Below, in pieces: positions 11,801-24,129 of a stretch of DNA of 64,000 bases. The notes beneath the pieces were generated by a model. The model saw nothing but the letters and a program-made list of their open reading frames with translations, did no database searches and was not told where the DNA came from. Source of the stretch: Acanthaster planci (lineage: Eukaryota > Echinodermata > Asteroidea > Valvatida > Acanthasteridae); assembly GCF_001949145.1 (NCBI RefSeq), contig NW_019091418.1, positions 500,282 to 564,281 of the forward strand, given 5' to 3'. A program made the position numbers and the translations under genes. Position 1 is the stretch's first letter; each line of letters begins with the position of its first letter.

Positions 11801-14800
11801 ACAAAGTAGGAATAAATAATAAATGCAGTTCACACCGCACTTTTCAAACAATTCTTAATACTGATTGAGGTCTTATGGTTGTTACTTCACAAAACAGTCT
11901 GTGACCAAGGTTGGCTTCGCTTCGGTGACTACTGCTACCTTTACACTACGGACATTATGGTAGATTTTTATGAAGCTAGAGGTTATTGTAAGGGCGAAGG
12001 CGCTGACTTGGTTAGCATCCATAGTCAAGAGGAACAAACGTTTTTATATGGTAAGTATTTGCTTTTGACAGAGTTCTGTAAATTAATGGTAGCAAACAGC
12101 GGCGTGCCCAGCTTTTGGCCAAATTACGTTGTTGTTAACTTGAAGGATAAACTCTAAAATGAACAGCATATTTATTTTGGCCTAATTTTTTTGCCCGAAG
12201 AAGACGTATTTTTGCATTTTCTGTATTAGACTTGACCGTTATGTTGTTTATCACATCCCCACTTGTCCCAAGTTAAGCCCCAGTCTGTTGACATCTGTTA
12301 TTCTTGTCGGTCCACTTAGCAATAGTCTTTTCATGAACATGCTCCCCATACAGTAAGCATTGCTCCAGGAGATAAAAAAATTGCTAAGTAGATGGGAAAT
12401 TCCAACAAACCCCTGTAGTGCCATCAGTGATAGATTTTCAAAGAGTAAAGTATATACTTCAAGTTCGTTTGTATGAAGTGTATTTTTGGAAAGTCGTTCT
12501 ATTTACGTAGATACGTTACCATCTTCGTTTTTACGAGAGACATTTTTCGAAAGTTTGTTTACTGGAGAAAAGTACTCTCAAATTCGTTCCTATGATATCT
12601 ATATATTTAGAAACATTGCTTCTATTTTAGGAAACACCTTGAACGTTACGAAACTTTTTTTTTCAAATTTCGTTTTAAGAAAATTTTCCCAAGCTCAGAT
12701 TTATGAATCATGTTTTGAAGTTTCTTTTCGTGAGATAAAAATTCAAACCTGACACTAAATGGTCTGAATTAATCTGGAAAAGACATATTAAAACTCCGTC
12801 CCAAGATATCTTGTGAAACGATTTGTTTCCAAAATAGACACATTACCTTTCAATATATAAGTAGACCTCATAAGAATAAGTTACAAAATATGTTTACAAC
12901 AAGTGAACTTAATAAACTAAAATTCCTGTAAAAACAAATTTGATAAAAAAATATACTTCATCAAAGCTACCTTTAAAAAAATTCTACTTCACTTTTTGAA
13001 AATATATATTTCATAGCACTCAACAGATTTCAAATACATCCAATTATGCCCGCTAGGGCTGGTGGTTGAGTCTGTAATCCGGGTTTCGTTATTATTCGTC
13101 ATTTTTTTTTCAATTTCCTGTGTCCGATTTGACGCATTTGCATCCATTTGTTATGGTAGCTGTGATACATGTAATTACTCGTTATTAAGTACCTATGACC
13201 TGATAGTATACATGTACATGATGGGCAGCTTGTACGGAGCATTGTAGTATGACTGTTGAACAGATGCTTCCGAGAAAGGGGTGTCATGAATACCGAGTAC
13301 GCCTTTTAGTAAGAAACTTTTGCATCATCCTTTAATTTTTTTTTTTTGGGGGGGGCTATTTTTGTTTTGTTTAATAAGCGCCTATGAAGTAAGTGTAGAA
13401 GGTTTTCATTCATGAGAAATTCCTAACCTTGTTTTTGTCATAGATAATCACTATCCTGGTTATACGTACTGGGTGGGATACACCGATTTGGCCAGTGAAG
13501 GTAATTTCATCTGGACGGATGGTACACAGGTGATTTTTCTGATTTATTGCACTTAAGATTTAATCATTGTTGAGAAAATGGCAACACCGTGCATTGATTT
13601 AAATTGCATTTCCTAACGTGGCATTTATTGGTGAATTAGTAGCAAGCACGTGAAGTAAGTAATCTTCGTTTCATAGATTGATTTGCAATACAACGATACA
13701 ACTTGACTGCACTGGCGTTTGTCATCAGTAACAATCTGCTCAGTCCTAATAGTGAACACACTTTTTTTCCAATTTCTGAGCAAACCTGTGACTTGATATT
13801 AGAACTTGTAATTGGATTTGCTGATTTTTGGGTTTTTTTTGTTACGCTTTTGAGGTGCAATTGTTAACACATATACGAGGCACCTGAAAGATCCAAATCA
13901 TTATTCGTTGGTTTCAACTTCAAACACATAAAGTTATCAAATAGATTACACCTAATGCAGCCCTTGTTTTAGGGCTTGTGTTTGCCTAAGATTTGAAATG
14001 TGTAATATTGTTGAATCACGGATGAATTCGATATGAGATAATAATATACGTTTTCCCAGCCGATTGCCGCCAAAATGTTCGTCACGTTGTCACGTGGGGA
14101 TTTTGTGTTCCCCTTTCCTGACATTCAAATTCACTTTTAGCTTTGCTGCTCGGTATCGTCAGCTTTATTTCACACTTCAAACTTGGTTGATCAAACGCAA
14201 CGGCTTGCTTACAAAAGGTATTATCTCTCTATGACTTGAAATCAAGTCGTAAGTCGGTCGTGTGTGTTGTCCAGAACAACCGATATGAACAAGCATGGTG
14301 CATCGTTTTACAATTAATGCTGAGCCTGCTTACTGTTGCCTGCCGTTCAGCGTGCCCTGCTGATTTGGCCTGGATACGACGCGTGTTCGTGGGCTGTTCA
14401 GTATTACCGGGTTTCGGCGCTTGTCGGTCCAGGCCCCCCGTGTGCCCGCCTAACGACTTGATAAACCTGACTCTGGGTGGATATTTGTGCATGCAACAAG
14501 TGCACTGCATATTCATACGTTTCCATGGAGAGCCCCTGAATTAGCCTACGCCACTGAACAGTCTCATCCATTTTACATATAGGGATGTCTATGATTTGAT
14601 TCTTTCATATTTTGCATTGATAACCCTTTTTAACGACACTTGAGACAAAGTATACATAACTATTCGAGAACAAATGTGTTAATTAAGTATCTTTTTTTTG
14701 TTAAGAAATTTATGCTTTTATGGTAAATCATCTTTTAAGAATAATGTTAATACCCTCTTCGATGAACGATACTGTGGTAGTTGCTAGTAAACGTTCAACT

Positions 14801-17800
14801 GACCTTTTGTACACCGATCAAACGGCCCTTTACATAAATATTAATATAATTAACCTGTCAGAATTGTCCGTCTAATATTCATAGCAAATCCTATATGCTG
14901 TGCACAAAAGGCTTGCATGTCTGCAGGTTGCTCAAGTCGGTAGGTGGGCACCGCTGAACACGCACACAATGGAGCAAGGAATGCACTGACCGTTCCCGAG
15001 TGTTAAACTTAGATAGTTAGATTAAACTGTAGACTGAACCGCACCGTGTACCGCGTACGCGTGGAAGGTGGACTATCCCCAGCTAATTACCAACTTCATC
15101 TCAAGTCTATCACCTTTCGTGATTTTTATTGTGAGTTATGTCCTCCCCAAGACCAAACAACCGTGACGCAGTGAGGCATCCAAGAATAGCATCGAAAAAT
15201 CATGTTCAAGTGTTTTTGTCCCATATTCTCATTTTCTTGCAGTTTAGTTTGGCTCCGATCCAAAGTTGTTTAATTTTTTCAGGCCAGCATGACAGATATT
15301 TGTCCACCATTGGGTTAGTTTCTTTCACAAAGCTCTGTATCGAGATTAATGATCTGTTGTTAGTTCACTGGCACCAGGACAACTTCCTAATGGCTATTGC
15401 GAACCAGCCCTGGGATCACTGATTGCGATCCTGATTCGCGCGAAACAAACAGGCTAATGGATTGCTGTCACCACCAAAATAACGACCGTTGTCTGTACTT
15501 CAACGCCATCACGTGGCCTTTGCATGTTTCTTAAGCTAGGTACAATTAAATGCATAGCCCAACATTGTTCCTTACGCAGGACACGCTTTCTTAGATAACA
15601 AGTGTCTAAGTGTACCGTGACTGTTACAAATGAGATTTGCTTGGGCACAAGGCCCTTTCTTCGCCTCCTGCAATACATGGACAGTATTGTACCCAAAACA
15701 TCCTTGACTGCGATGTATTATTTCAATCGCTCTTGGCGCGAGCAATAGTTCTGACCAAGGGTTTGAGAGGTGAAGTACAAATTGGCTAAGTGAGCCAAAA
15801 GTTCAACTTTGCAAAGGTCCTCCGATGACGTCGTCATTGTAATGCCTCAATATTCATCTTTCATACATTACTTTCTTTCTTTTTTTCAAACTAAGATTGA
15901 TCCCAAACAGACAAACAGTTCACTTGCATGAGGTTTTCAGCACTTTGGTATTCCCAGAGTAAAAATGTCCAGCTCGGTTCAAACTTGGTACAGACATGAA
16001 GACACATTATATCGCCACTGTTGACGTCATCATTTGAATTTTTACAGGTTTATTTAGTCGTTGGAAGTGTGAAAATTCCTTCACAATACACTTTGAAAAG
16101 TGGGGTATGATTCAATAGCCAATCCCCACCCTCTAAAAGTGTGTGGGGGTATGTATACCCTTTCCATGTTTGTAAATCTAGATTCTAAATATATTAGACC
16201 ACAAATAAGAGTAAAATGATTGCGGTGACACCATGTATCAGTCTCTTTCTTGAGTGTGTGTGGTTCTGAGAAGAACTGGGGAAAACTCGACGTTTCGAAC
16301 AGTGTACTCTGTCCGTCTTCAGGAGACTCCTAGGCAGTCTCCTGAAGACGGACAAACGTCGAGTTATTCCCCAGTTCTACTCAGAACCACACATACTCAA
16401 GAAAGAGATTGATACATGGTGCAACCGTAACTATTTTAAAAACCTTTTATGACTTAAACCAATTAAGAGGTAGTGTGTTTTGAAGTAATTGTTTGGACGC
16501 TTTAACTTCGTCTTTTTCAACATGTAGTTATGGTGACTAGTCTTTAGTAAATGTTGAAATAAGTCTCATGCCGGGAATTAGGGGGTTGATCTGACAATAC
16601 TCTGACACCCTCAAAAACAATAATATTAATTAAAAAATAAAGGAACATATGAAGGAAATAGCAATCATGGAAATACAAATAGAAATATCGGACATCCTGT
16701 GAGGGTATATCGTTTGCTCTTACCTCAATATCAATGCAGTGCATTACCTCGTTATAAGCTTTCCCCACACAATTTGACAAAAAGGCTCGACAAGCTAATG
16801 CGCCAGATATATTTCTAGATCTGCCAATTTGCTTACTCGGTTTCTTTGCCATTGCTTGATAGAATACTTACACTAACTGGGCTCCTGACGAGCCAGACAA
16901 CGCTGGTGGTGAGGACTGCGCCTATATGGACCCGGGTTTCTACGGACCAGGGGGAAACTGGAATGATGTCCCATGCTCCAAGCCCTACCTTATCATCTGC
17001 AAAAAACGAATTACCCGTAAGTATGTAGCCATGCTATTAGGCTTTGAATCGGGGTTCTACCGTCCCCGTTTTACTAAGACACAATTTGTCTCGCCAGTGA
17101 GTAACAAACAGGTTGCAAAATTCACAATCGAAGTTGGTTTAATTAAAACAGTAGTTTTACCAATATTGAGTGTTTTCTAGGCTTAACCAATGCCACTTCA
17201 CGAAAGATGGGATCTTAAATAAAGCAGAACATATATATAAAGAGACCGTTGCTCCAGACCCTTCATCCTATGTGGTAACTCCAACGACAGTGTTCACTGG
17301 TTAGCCAAGGGTCAGCAGGTAATTATCCCCAAACCGCGCTTAAGACCAGTCATACGTTGCACGAAAGCGAACACAGACGCAAATGTGTGACGTCAGATCA
17401 AATATTCGCACTCTGCGAATCCCCCAAAACTCAACTTCTTCAACTCGAGCGGAGGTTTGCTGAAGAATTTTTGGACGTGAAATTCGTTTACCTTTCACGT
17501 TTGCCTGTAGGATGAACTGGCTTTTCGGGAAGACGAAAATTAGTGTTTCCCTAAAAATATCTGAAAGAATGAAGGAAAACGGAAAACGTTGGGAAACTGC
17601 GTAAAGAGAATCAAGCTGCAGTAAAGTTAAGCAAATTATCTTTGAGCCAATGAAAGTGGAAACACACGTGGTTGGCCTAACTCTGTAATGAAGGCACCAT
17701 TGTCTAACACTCATTTTGCTCTAAAATCTCCAATAATTGCGTTCTTTGGGTGTCTAAGAAAATCCTTGCGCAATTCGTGATTAGCAGACTATAATCGTGA

Positions 17801-20800
17801 TCTTGCACGGTGAATAAGGCACTAATATCATTCCAAACACCTATGTGTGGGATTGGATTTAAAGAGTTACCGACTACATTTTTTTCTCGAAAGACTTCAA
17901 ACGCACGGGACACCTTGTAAATATTTTTTTCAATTGATGAGTTAGTGTACAATGATCGATCTTTTTCTATTTTATTATTTATCGATGTGTTACTGTGGAG
18001 ACTTTTCTTTCTGTTTCTTTTGGTTTCCAAAGCGTCAAGCTGTGATGACAAACCTTGTCAAAATGGGGGAGTTTGTGAAAGCGTCTCAAATGGTGGCTAC
18101 CAGTGTAAATGTAAAGGTGGATACTCGGGCAAGAATTGCCAAATAGGTATGTTAAGCCCGAATGGGTGTGAGGTATTTTTAATAAAGTAATTTTCTATTT
18201 GCTATGCATGTACCATGAGTATGTTTAGAAGGGCAGGTTTAAAATGGTAGATAAATAAAATCGCGTCCTTTTTGAATGTTAAAATTCAGTCAAGAACACA
18301 ACATAGCTTACAACATCAACCCTGCAACCCTTCAAATATTCACGTTGTTAAAACCTTGGTGTTTTATGGGAAAGTTGCAAAAGGCCATACTCAAACTGTT
18401 GGGGTTTTTCAAACATTAACTAGTCGGGAGAATAATGTATGTTATTATTATCATTTTTTAGTCTTTCATGGCCACTGCAGTAGTAAACTTTTCTCCCCAA
18501 GTTAAATCTTGAATCTGTCAAGAACTCAGTGCTTACAAATATGATATCTGCGAGTATACAGAGAAAAACAAGTTCCCTTCACTGCAACATTGAATCACTC
18601 ATCATGAAATACTGCAATATGCCATTCTGCCCAAACTACAGATAAAGTTGTAAATACCGGACATTCATGGGCTTGTATCCGTTACAGCTGGTTGATATGA
18701 AGGTTTAACTTCTTTTTGATATTATTTCGCAGACTACTACTGTGAGTCTGATTGGTATCACTCGGGAGACTTCTGCTATCTTTTCCGGGACGAGTTCAAA
18801 TATTTCAACGATCGGCAAACCTGGGACGGAGCTGAAACCAAGTGTCAGTCCTACGGGGGAAATCTTGTCAGCATCCACAGCAAGGAGGAAAACGACTTCA
18901 TCTTTGGTAATTTACGAATAAACTGCTTGTGCCAAATATGTCATGGTTTTAACAAGGTAATCTTGACTTGGAATTTTTTGGATACCTGATACTCATGTTT
19001 GCTTTTGACGCCCCACAAAGTTTGTGCTACTTTCTTGTCTGATCACTGGGAATAACGTTAATAAAATTGACTATATCAATTTTATAATCTGATATAAAAC
19101 AACAAGAAGAAGATGGCAATGCTACATTGCACTGGAAAATGCTGAAGAATAATATTTTTCTTCTGAAAGTGGCACAGTTGACAACTTGTTTAAAACAGAA
19201 GCTATTTCTTGCAAGCCCCATTACTGGGGATGTTGGTTTATCTAATAAACTGAAAAAGAGATGTTTTCCAATTTGCAATACTAAGTGTTGGGTATCTTAG
19301 TTTTCCCGAACTGTCATTATTTGATATGTCCTTTTCTACCTATCACCAGGCCTACATGGCCTTAAGATGCATTCAATCGAGTCTGCCTCAATGCTACAAC
19401 TATGAACACAAATAATGATGTCTGTAATCACGAATAAAATTGGTTATTGAAAGAGAACAGCATTTTCTGCTACTGTTTCCTGCAATACTAGTTATATAAC
19501 TTCCATTCGGTACACAGATCACATGGGCTACAGTAAAGGTCGCTTTTATATTGGTTTCACGGACAGAGTAACAGAAGGCACGTTCGAATGGAGCGACGGG
19601 ACAAAGGTATGAAAATTCTGGAAAATCTCACCAGTGGTAAAACGCTCATTGCTGAAACAGAGGATGGTCTGAAATGCTATTTGCGTCTTAATTTACAAAA
19701 CAATATTTTTTCACGTTCATACATACGTCACAAGCCCGTTGGGCTAAACCGGGCTTCGTTTTAGTAGGGACAAAAGAATTAGGTGCTGAACGCAGGGGAA
19801 GCCACCAAATCCATTAGTTGAGAGGAAGAGGGTTTTTTCAGACTTTAAGCTGTCGTCTGTGCAAAATTGCTGCTATCATTGACGGTAATACAGACCTATC
19901 AGTAAGCAATATGGTGTATCTGACATAATTTTTTTTAATAATGGGAATCCAGCCTAATTCATCGGCGATACTGCTTTTCCATCCAACGTCAAAAACAACA
20001 GTTAAGCGTTGACCAGACCATTCATGCTGGACCCTTTTTAGTATATCTGTATGTTGATTTGTTTTCCGGATGACCACGAAGTTGTGTTTTTGATACTCCT
20101 TTTTTCATAATATGTTTTCATATTATTTTCATATTGAACAATGTACAGCGTGCCACCAAGAGTTAGCGACAGACAGGCCACTTTTCAAGTTTACCGTAGC
20201 CACGCTACCGCAGTTAAGGATACCTCGTGTAATTCGTGGATACTTGCTTGATTGAGGCGTTCTTTGCGCCACACTACACCATTTCGAATTTTCAACCAAG
20301 AAAAACAAAAATATTCGAAAAAAGTTTTCGTATACAGCGCAGTGACACTTTGTGGACTATTTATCCTATGATACAAACTAAGAAAAGGTTTGTCCATTAC
20401 AACCACTTTATGGCCTACTACATTGTAAATCGCCCATATTGTGACTTACATTTTGCCTGAACTCTACTAACTGCAAGTACACGGTGGAGTTGATTTTGTA
20501 TAATTATCTTAATAAGACGGTTTCACGAAGCTCTATTCGGAAAGCAGACACTAACAATCAAGTGACTTACTTTTTTAAAACCTTTAATTTCAAAGGAAGG
20601 GGAAATCTGAAACATTTATACAGAATCCAAATAAAAATTACGTTGCTTAGATTTCAGCGTGCGTCACTGTCTTCTCTGAATATGAAGTGTAGCAAAATCG
20701 TCATCCTTGGGTATTCAGTTATCCACGTTTAGCTATTTTTGAAAAAAACACGTGTCATTTTGTCCTTGTAAATCATGTTTCCCATGAATAACGCTGGGTT

Positions 20801-23800
20801 TGCTAATAGGTGTAGATAGAATGCAGAGGAAAAGCCTACCATTAAAAGATAATGCAGTTAGCTTTGTGAACCCTTGCTTGGCCGACTTATGGGAATTGTG
20901 CATTAACAAAGGAATAAATGGGTACTTGGTAGGTCTCAAATGCGCGTTTAAGTCGAGGCCATTAAGTCTCCTGAGCCGGTCTTAAACACAAGCTTAAGAT
21001 CGACGAAACATATTTATTCCTATTCACCAATACCTTTTAAGTCAGAGGGTCAAAATAAGTCCACATATGTATGGACATGCAACGATTTTGTTCCATAATT
21101 TTACTTTCGTTTCCCCGAGCACTCCAGTTCATTTTATGGTATATTCCTTGTACATGTTGTTCAAAAGAATCTCATTATTTATGGACTTGGTGTGCTTGAT
21201 GAGCTACGTGCACGCAGACTCTTTACCAATCAAAATAAATTAAATCCAGGTGCCAGCGTGTGTTTTAGCCAGCGGGCATTATCACTTCTTAGTGGGCACT
21301 CATACACGGTCAAGTTGCACGTCGTTGAATATAGAAACTGTCTTAGAAAATTAATAATAGGCCTGTCATGATTTGTTAAATAATGCCTTCTTATTAAAAC
21401 TACTCCAAAAACGCCCGTGGATACCATGTGAAAGTAATCCACAGAAGATGAGTAAAAAAGGAATTTCACGACGTTCCTTCTCCGCCAATATCGTTCACAT
21501 GTCTCCTTGTTTGTTCGTGCACGTTTTGTTTTACATCAGTTTCTAATACGCAAACAAAAACATAGTGATATTAGTGTATAATATGTTATAGTCTTATAAT
21601 ATATTGCAAAATTACCTTCATGCATTCGATGGAAGATTTTGGTCACGCTGGTTTTGGTGCAGGTCTCATCAGAAAAGGTTATATATTTATTGCACGTAAG
21701 AATTTCTATAAACGCTGAATCAGCCGCGATTTTTTTCATGTTAACTGTAAACTGATTACGTTTGTTGAATCACCTCTACACCCCAATTTGGGGTGTAGGG
21801 ACGCAAATATACAAGGGTTTCCTTTCATCAGGGATATGAATGCCAGGTCATACCCCCCATGAAAGGAAATTCTTGCAATTTTTTGCCGTAGTTTGTTGCA
21901 AGGTATTTGTCTTTCACCTCAGGCAAACTTCTTTCATTATTCAGAGTAGAGGGGGTTTTGTTGCGGAGGTTAATTAAATAACTTCAAAGTCCAATACTTT
22001 GCATGGTATTGTTCATATTCAAGAGTTCAGGAAGCTTTTAATCAGATGTCATATGTAGGACTCAATATACATTTGGGCTGCTACGTGACAAAAGTGCTAT
22101 AATTATTTTTTTTTAAGACAGAGTTGTTGGGACTTTCATGTGTCCTCCTGGTAACTATCCAGCATCACATTGTGCGTCACAAACGAAATGTGCACCAGAG
22201 GAGGGGAATGACGCCGATTTCCCCACAATGAAAGTCCCGTTCTCATGTACCGTTGTATTCTATAAGGTCTATAAGAGCAACGACCCTCAAAATTATGCAC
22301 ACAGGATGCAACATCAAAAGCCACTGAAATATTCGTGTTTTGCAGGCAGACTTTGTAAACTGGCACCCCAGGTTGCCTGACAACAATGGAAACGAGGACT
22401 ACGCCTTCATCAATCCTGAATTCTATGGCTCACTTTGGGCCGACGCTTATGGCGGTGCACATTACGGTTATGTGTGCAAGAAACCTGCATCATGTAAGCA
22501 CATCCCTTCGTCGGCCAACTTAAAAGACTTAAAAGACAGGTTGGAGAGTTGGAAGAAATTTGTCGGTAGCAGCGCTCCTTGATTAATAAATTCATTAATA
22601 AATGTTTGATTTTGCCAAGCGCTCAGTAAGAAGCCATAAATAGATTCACCCAACACAGTGTAAATGCACCTTTTTTGCGCACAAGTATCAACTCCGTTTA
22701 CACGATTACCGGATGGGTGCATATTATATTACCGGAGAATCTAATAGATCGTAAAAAAATCCGAAAATTTCATGTAGAATAACTTAACACAGAAAACATT
22801 GTTCAAAAACCAATTATTTTGATTTCTAAAATATGTTTATTTGCCCTGATTAAATAGAGGTTGCTTGAAATTATAACATTTTCTTCGAAATATCTCCCAA
22901 AGTGTGTCAACCAAAGACGTGTCAGAATGGGGCTACTTGCATTGATTTGGTCGTTGACTACCAGTGTAATTGTCTTGACGGCTTTGAGGGGAAAAACTGC
23001 GAGACCAGTAAGTTGCCAGTCTTAAAACTAACTGTTTAACTCAATTTCAATTCATATTCTATTTATTCAAAAAGGGGCCGAGTTAACTGCAACCACTGTT
23101 TTCAGGTTAATTTTCCGATGGCTGCCTGTTACGTGCTACCAGTGCTGGCACTCAAGCTGCTGCCTTATGCAAACCTCTGCATTTAGTGTTTAAAATCTCT
23201 CCCCCAAGATACAATTTAAAAAAAAAACATGTTTAGCAATCAAACTTATTCTGGAATTATCTGTTAACCTGTTTAATTTAAAACTATAAACACTATTCTT
23301 CCAGCCCTAGTCTCCCTATACATAGATGTACAAGTGCTAAAAAACAACCGTCAATAATCTAAACATGTTTTTCAAATTCAAAGAGACAGGTGTTCTGTTT
23401 TGCAAACGCGTCCGATTGTTTATTTATTTGTTACAAACATTGAACCGAGGCAAATCTTGACGCAGTGTTGTCCATTGAGTCGTCAATGGAGGGAAACAAT
23501 TTATGAAAAGGTGCCCTGCCAACACCGCAACAATTTTCAAAAAAGAGGTACACAGAACCATGCTCACAAAGTACAACATCCCAATCCAAAATATTAATGT
23601 TTAGACCCAACGAGTAGCAAATTGATATAATATACGTTTAAAAACTTTCTGTTCGTCAGACATTGATGATTGTGCAGAGCAGCCATGCTTAAACGGAGGG
23701 GCTTGCGTCGATCTGGTCAATGGCTACCGATGTGACTGTTTGGATGGCTTCGAAGGAAAAGACTGTGAGATCAGTAAGTATGGCCGACCCCACAAGCTTT

Positions 23801-24129
23801 TCTGATCACATCAGGGAATACCTCTTTGTTGTTTTGTTGGACCATTACCAAATGGCTATTTTATAAAAACAAAAATCGTGTGCAAACCTTTTTCTGTTCG
23901 TTTCAGACTTTCATTGGGAGTAATAAGACAAATTACACCAGCGAAAATAAGGCAACAAGATTTACAAATTAACTTACATAAATATTGACAATGCTTGTAC
24001 GGTCCATAAGCATTTTTCATTTTCATTCAATATTTTTTAGATACCGACGACTGTGCACTGATAACATGCAAGTCTGGTCGTGTCTGCGTGGACGGAATCA
24101 ACTCGTATTGCTGTCTCCCTCAGTCTTAA
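8845..24129 (+). CDS. Secreted CTLD-EGF-CTLD-EGF-EGF-EGF protein, 12 exons (437 aa)
   Basis: Coding exons read from splice sites: 8845-8878, 10181-10234, 11898-12050, 13444-13529, 16863-17016, 18033-18146, 18733-18906, 19518-19606, 22346-22493, 22903-23007, 23660-23773, 24041-24129; total 1314 bases, open throughout. Exons 1-2 encode the signal peptide (about residues 1-25). CTLD1 (31-160) has Cys31-42, 60-155, 128-147, EPD 119-121, Glu126 and WND 142-144, so a calcium-dependent sugar site is predicted. EGF1 is at 162-198. CTLD2 (202-335) keeps Cys202-213 and Cys236-330 but has Tyr305 and no cysteine after Trp317, LPD for QPD/EPN and WAD for WND, so it should not bind calcium at site 2. EGF2 (336-370) and EGF3 (371-408) carry the Asp/Asn-hydroxylation pattern; EGF3 also has the calcium-binding lead NIDD. 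EGF4 (409-437) ends before its sixth cysteine. Each CTLD is a three-exon module and EGF1, EGF2 and EGF3 each fill one exon; all module boundaries are phase 1. Role: extracellular glycan recognition or adhesion, inferred. Confidence 0.9.
11130..11473. mobile_element. Foldback element with reiterated CGTTCCCTCGAA units
   Basis: In intron 2 of the lectin/EGF gene. AGGGGACAGGCAC at 11130-11142 is the inverse of the segment at 11461-11473. Inside the left arm lie about five tandem copies of a roughly 21-base unit with core TTTCGTTCCCTCGAA; the right arm has about four in inverse orientation (11380-11460). A non-repeated centre of about 130 bases separates the arms. No transposase frame is present, so it is a non-autonomous foldback or MITE-like element. 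Confidence 0.7.
13336..13355. repeat. T12-G8 homopolymer junction
   Basis: Lies about 90 bases upstream of exon 4 of the lectin/EGF gene, inside intron 3. Same arrangement as at 5493. Confidence 0.9.
16111..16160 (+). repeat. Copy 1 of a dispersed repeat with core CAATAGCC
   Basis: Core CAATAGCC(C)AT followed by a C-rich tract, CTC-AAAA, and GTGGGGG-TAT. Related copies in the same orientation lie at 54071-54126, 56533-56584 and 63256-63300. The C-rich and G-rich halves are partly self-complementary. Intronic here (intron 4). Confidence 0.55.
16229..16421. mobile_element. Near-perfect foldback (about 90-base arms, 7-base loop)
   Basis: The two arms (about 16229-16327 and 16335-16421) are inverse copies of one sequence and meet at a seven-base loop (CCTAGGC). 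The left arm holds 15 extra bases (CGAACAGTGTACTCT) missing from the right. On the minus strand the complete arm reads CCTGAAGACGGACAG, a hexanucleotide loop, CTGTTCGAAACGTCGAG. It looks like two head-to-head copies of a short mobile sequence. It lies in intron 4 of the lectin/EGF gene. Confidence 0.75.
21776..21869. repeat. Two adjacent hairpins in intron 8
   Basis: An 11-bp perfect palindrome with one central base (21776-21798, arm CTACACCCCAA) is followed by an 11-bp inverted pair (21818-21828 and 21859-21869, arm TTTCCTTTCAT). Possibly the remains of a MITE. Confidence 0.55.

Noticed and set aside
14229-14544. Overlapping 95- and 102-codon frames in a locally GC-rich patch
   Set aside because: Open on both strands because of composition, inside intron 4 of the lectin/EGF gene, with no domain; perhaps a transposon scrap.
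17945-18190. Plus frame starting MYNDRS and running into the EGF exon
   Set aside because: Only 18033-18146 fits splice sites and phase; the upstream part is intron and the hydrophobic start is chance.
22340-22582. 80-codon plus frame covering CTLD2 exon 9
   Set aside because: The real exon ends at 22493 at a good donor (T/GTAAGC); the remainder is intron read-through.
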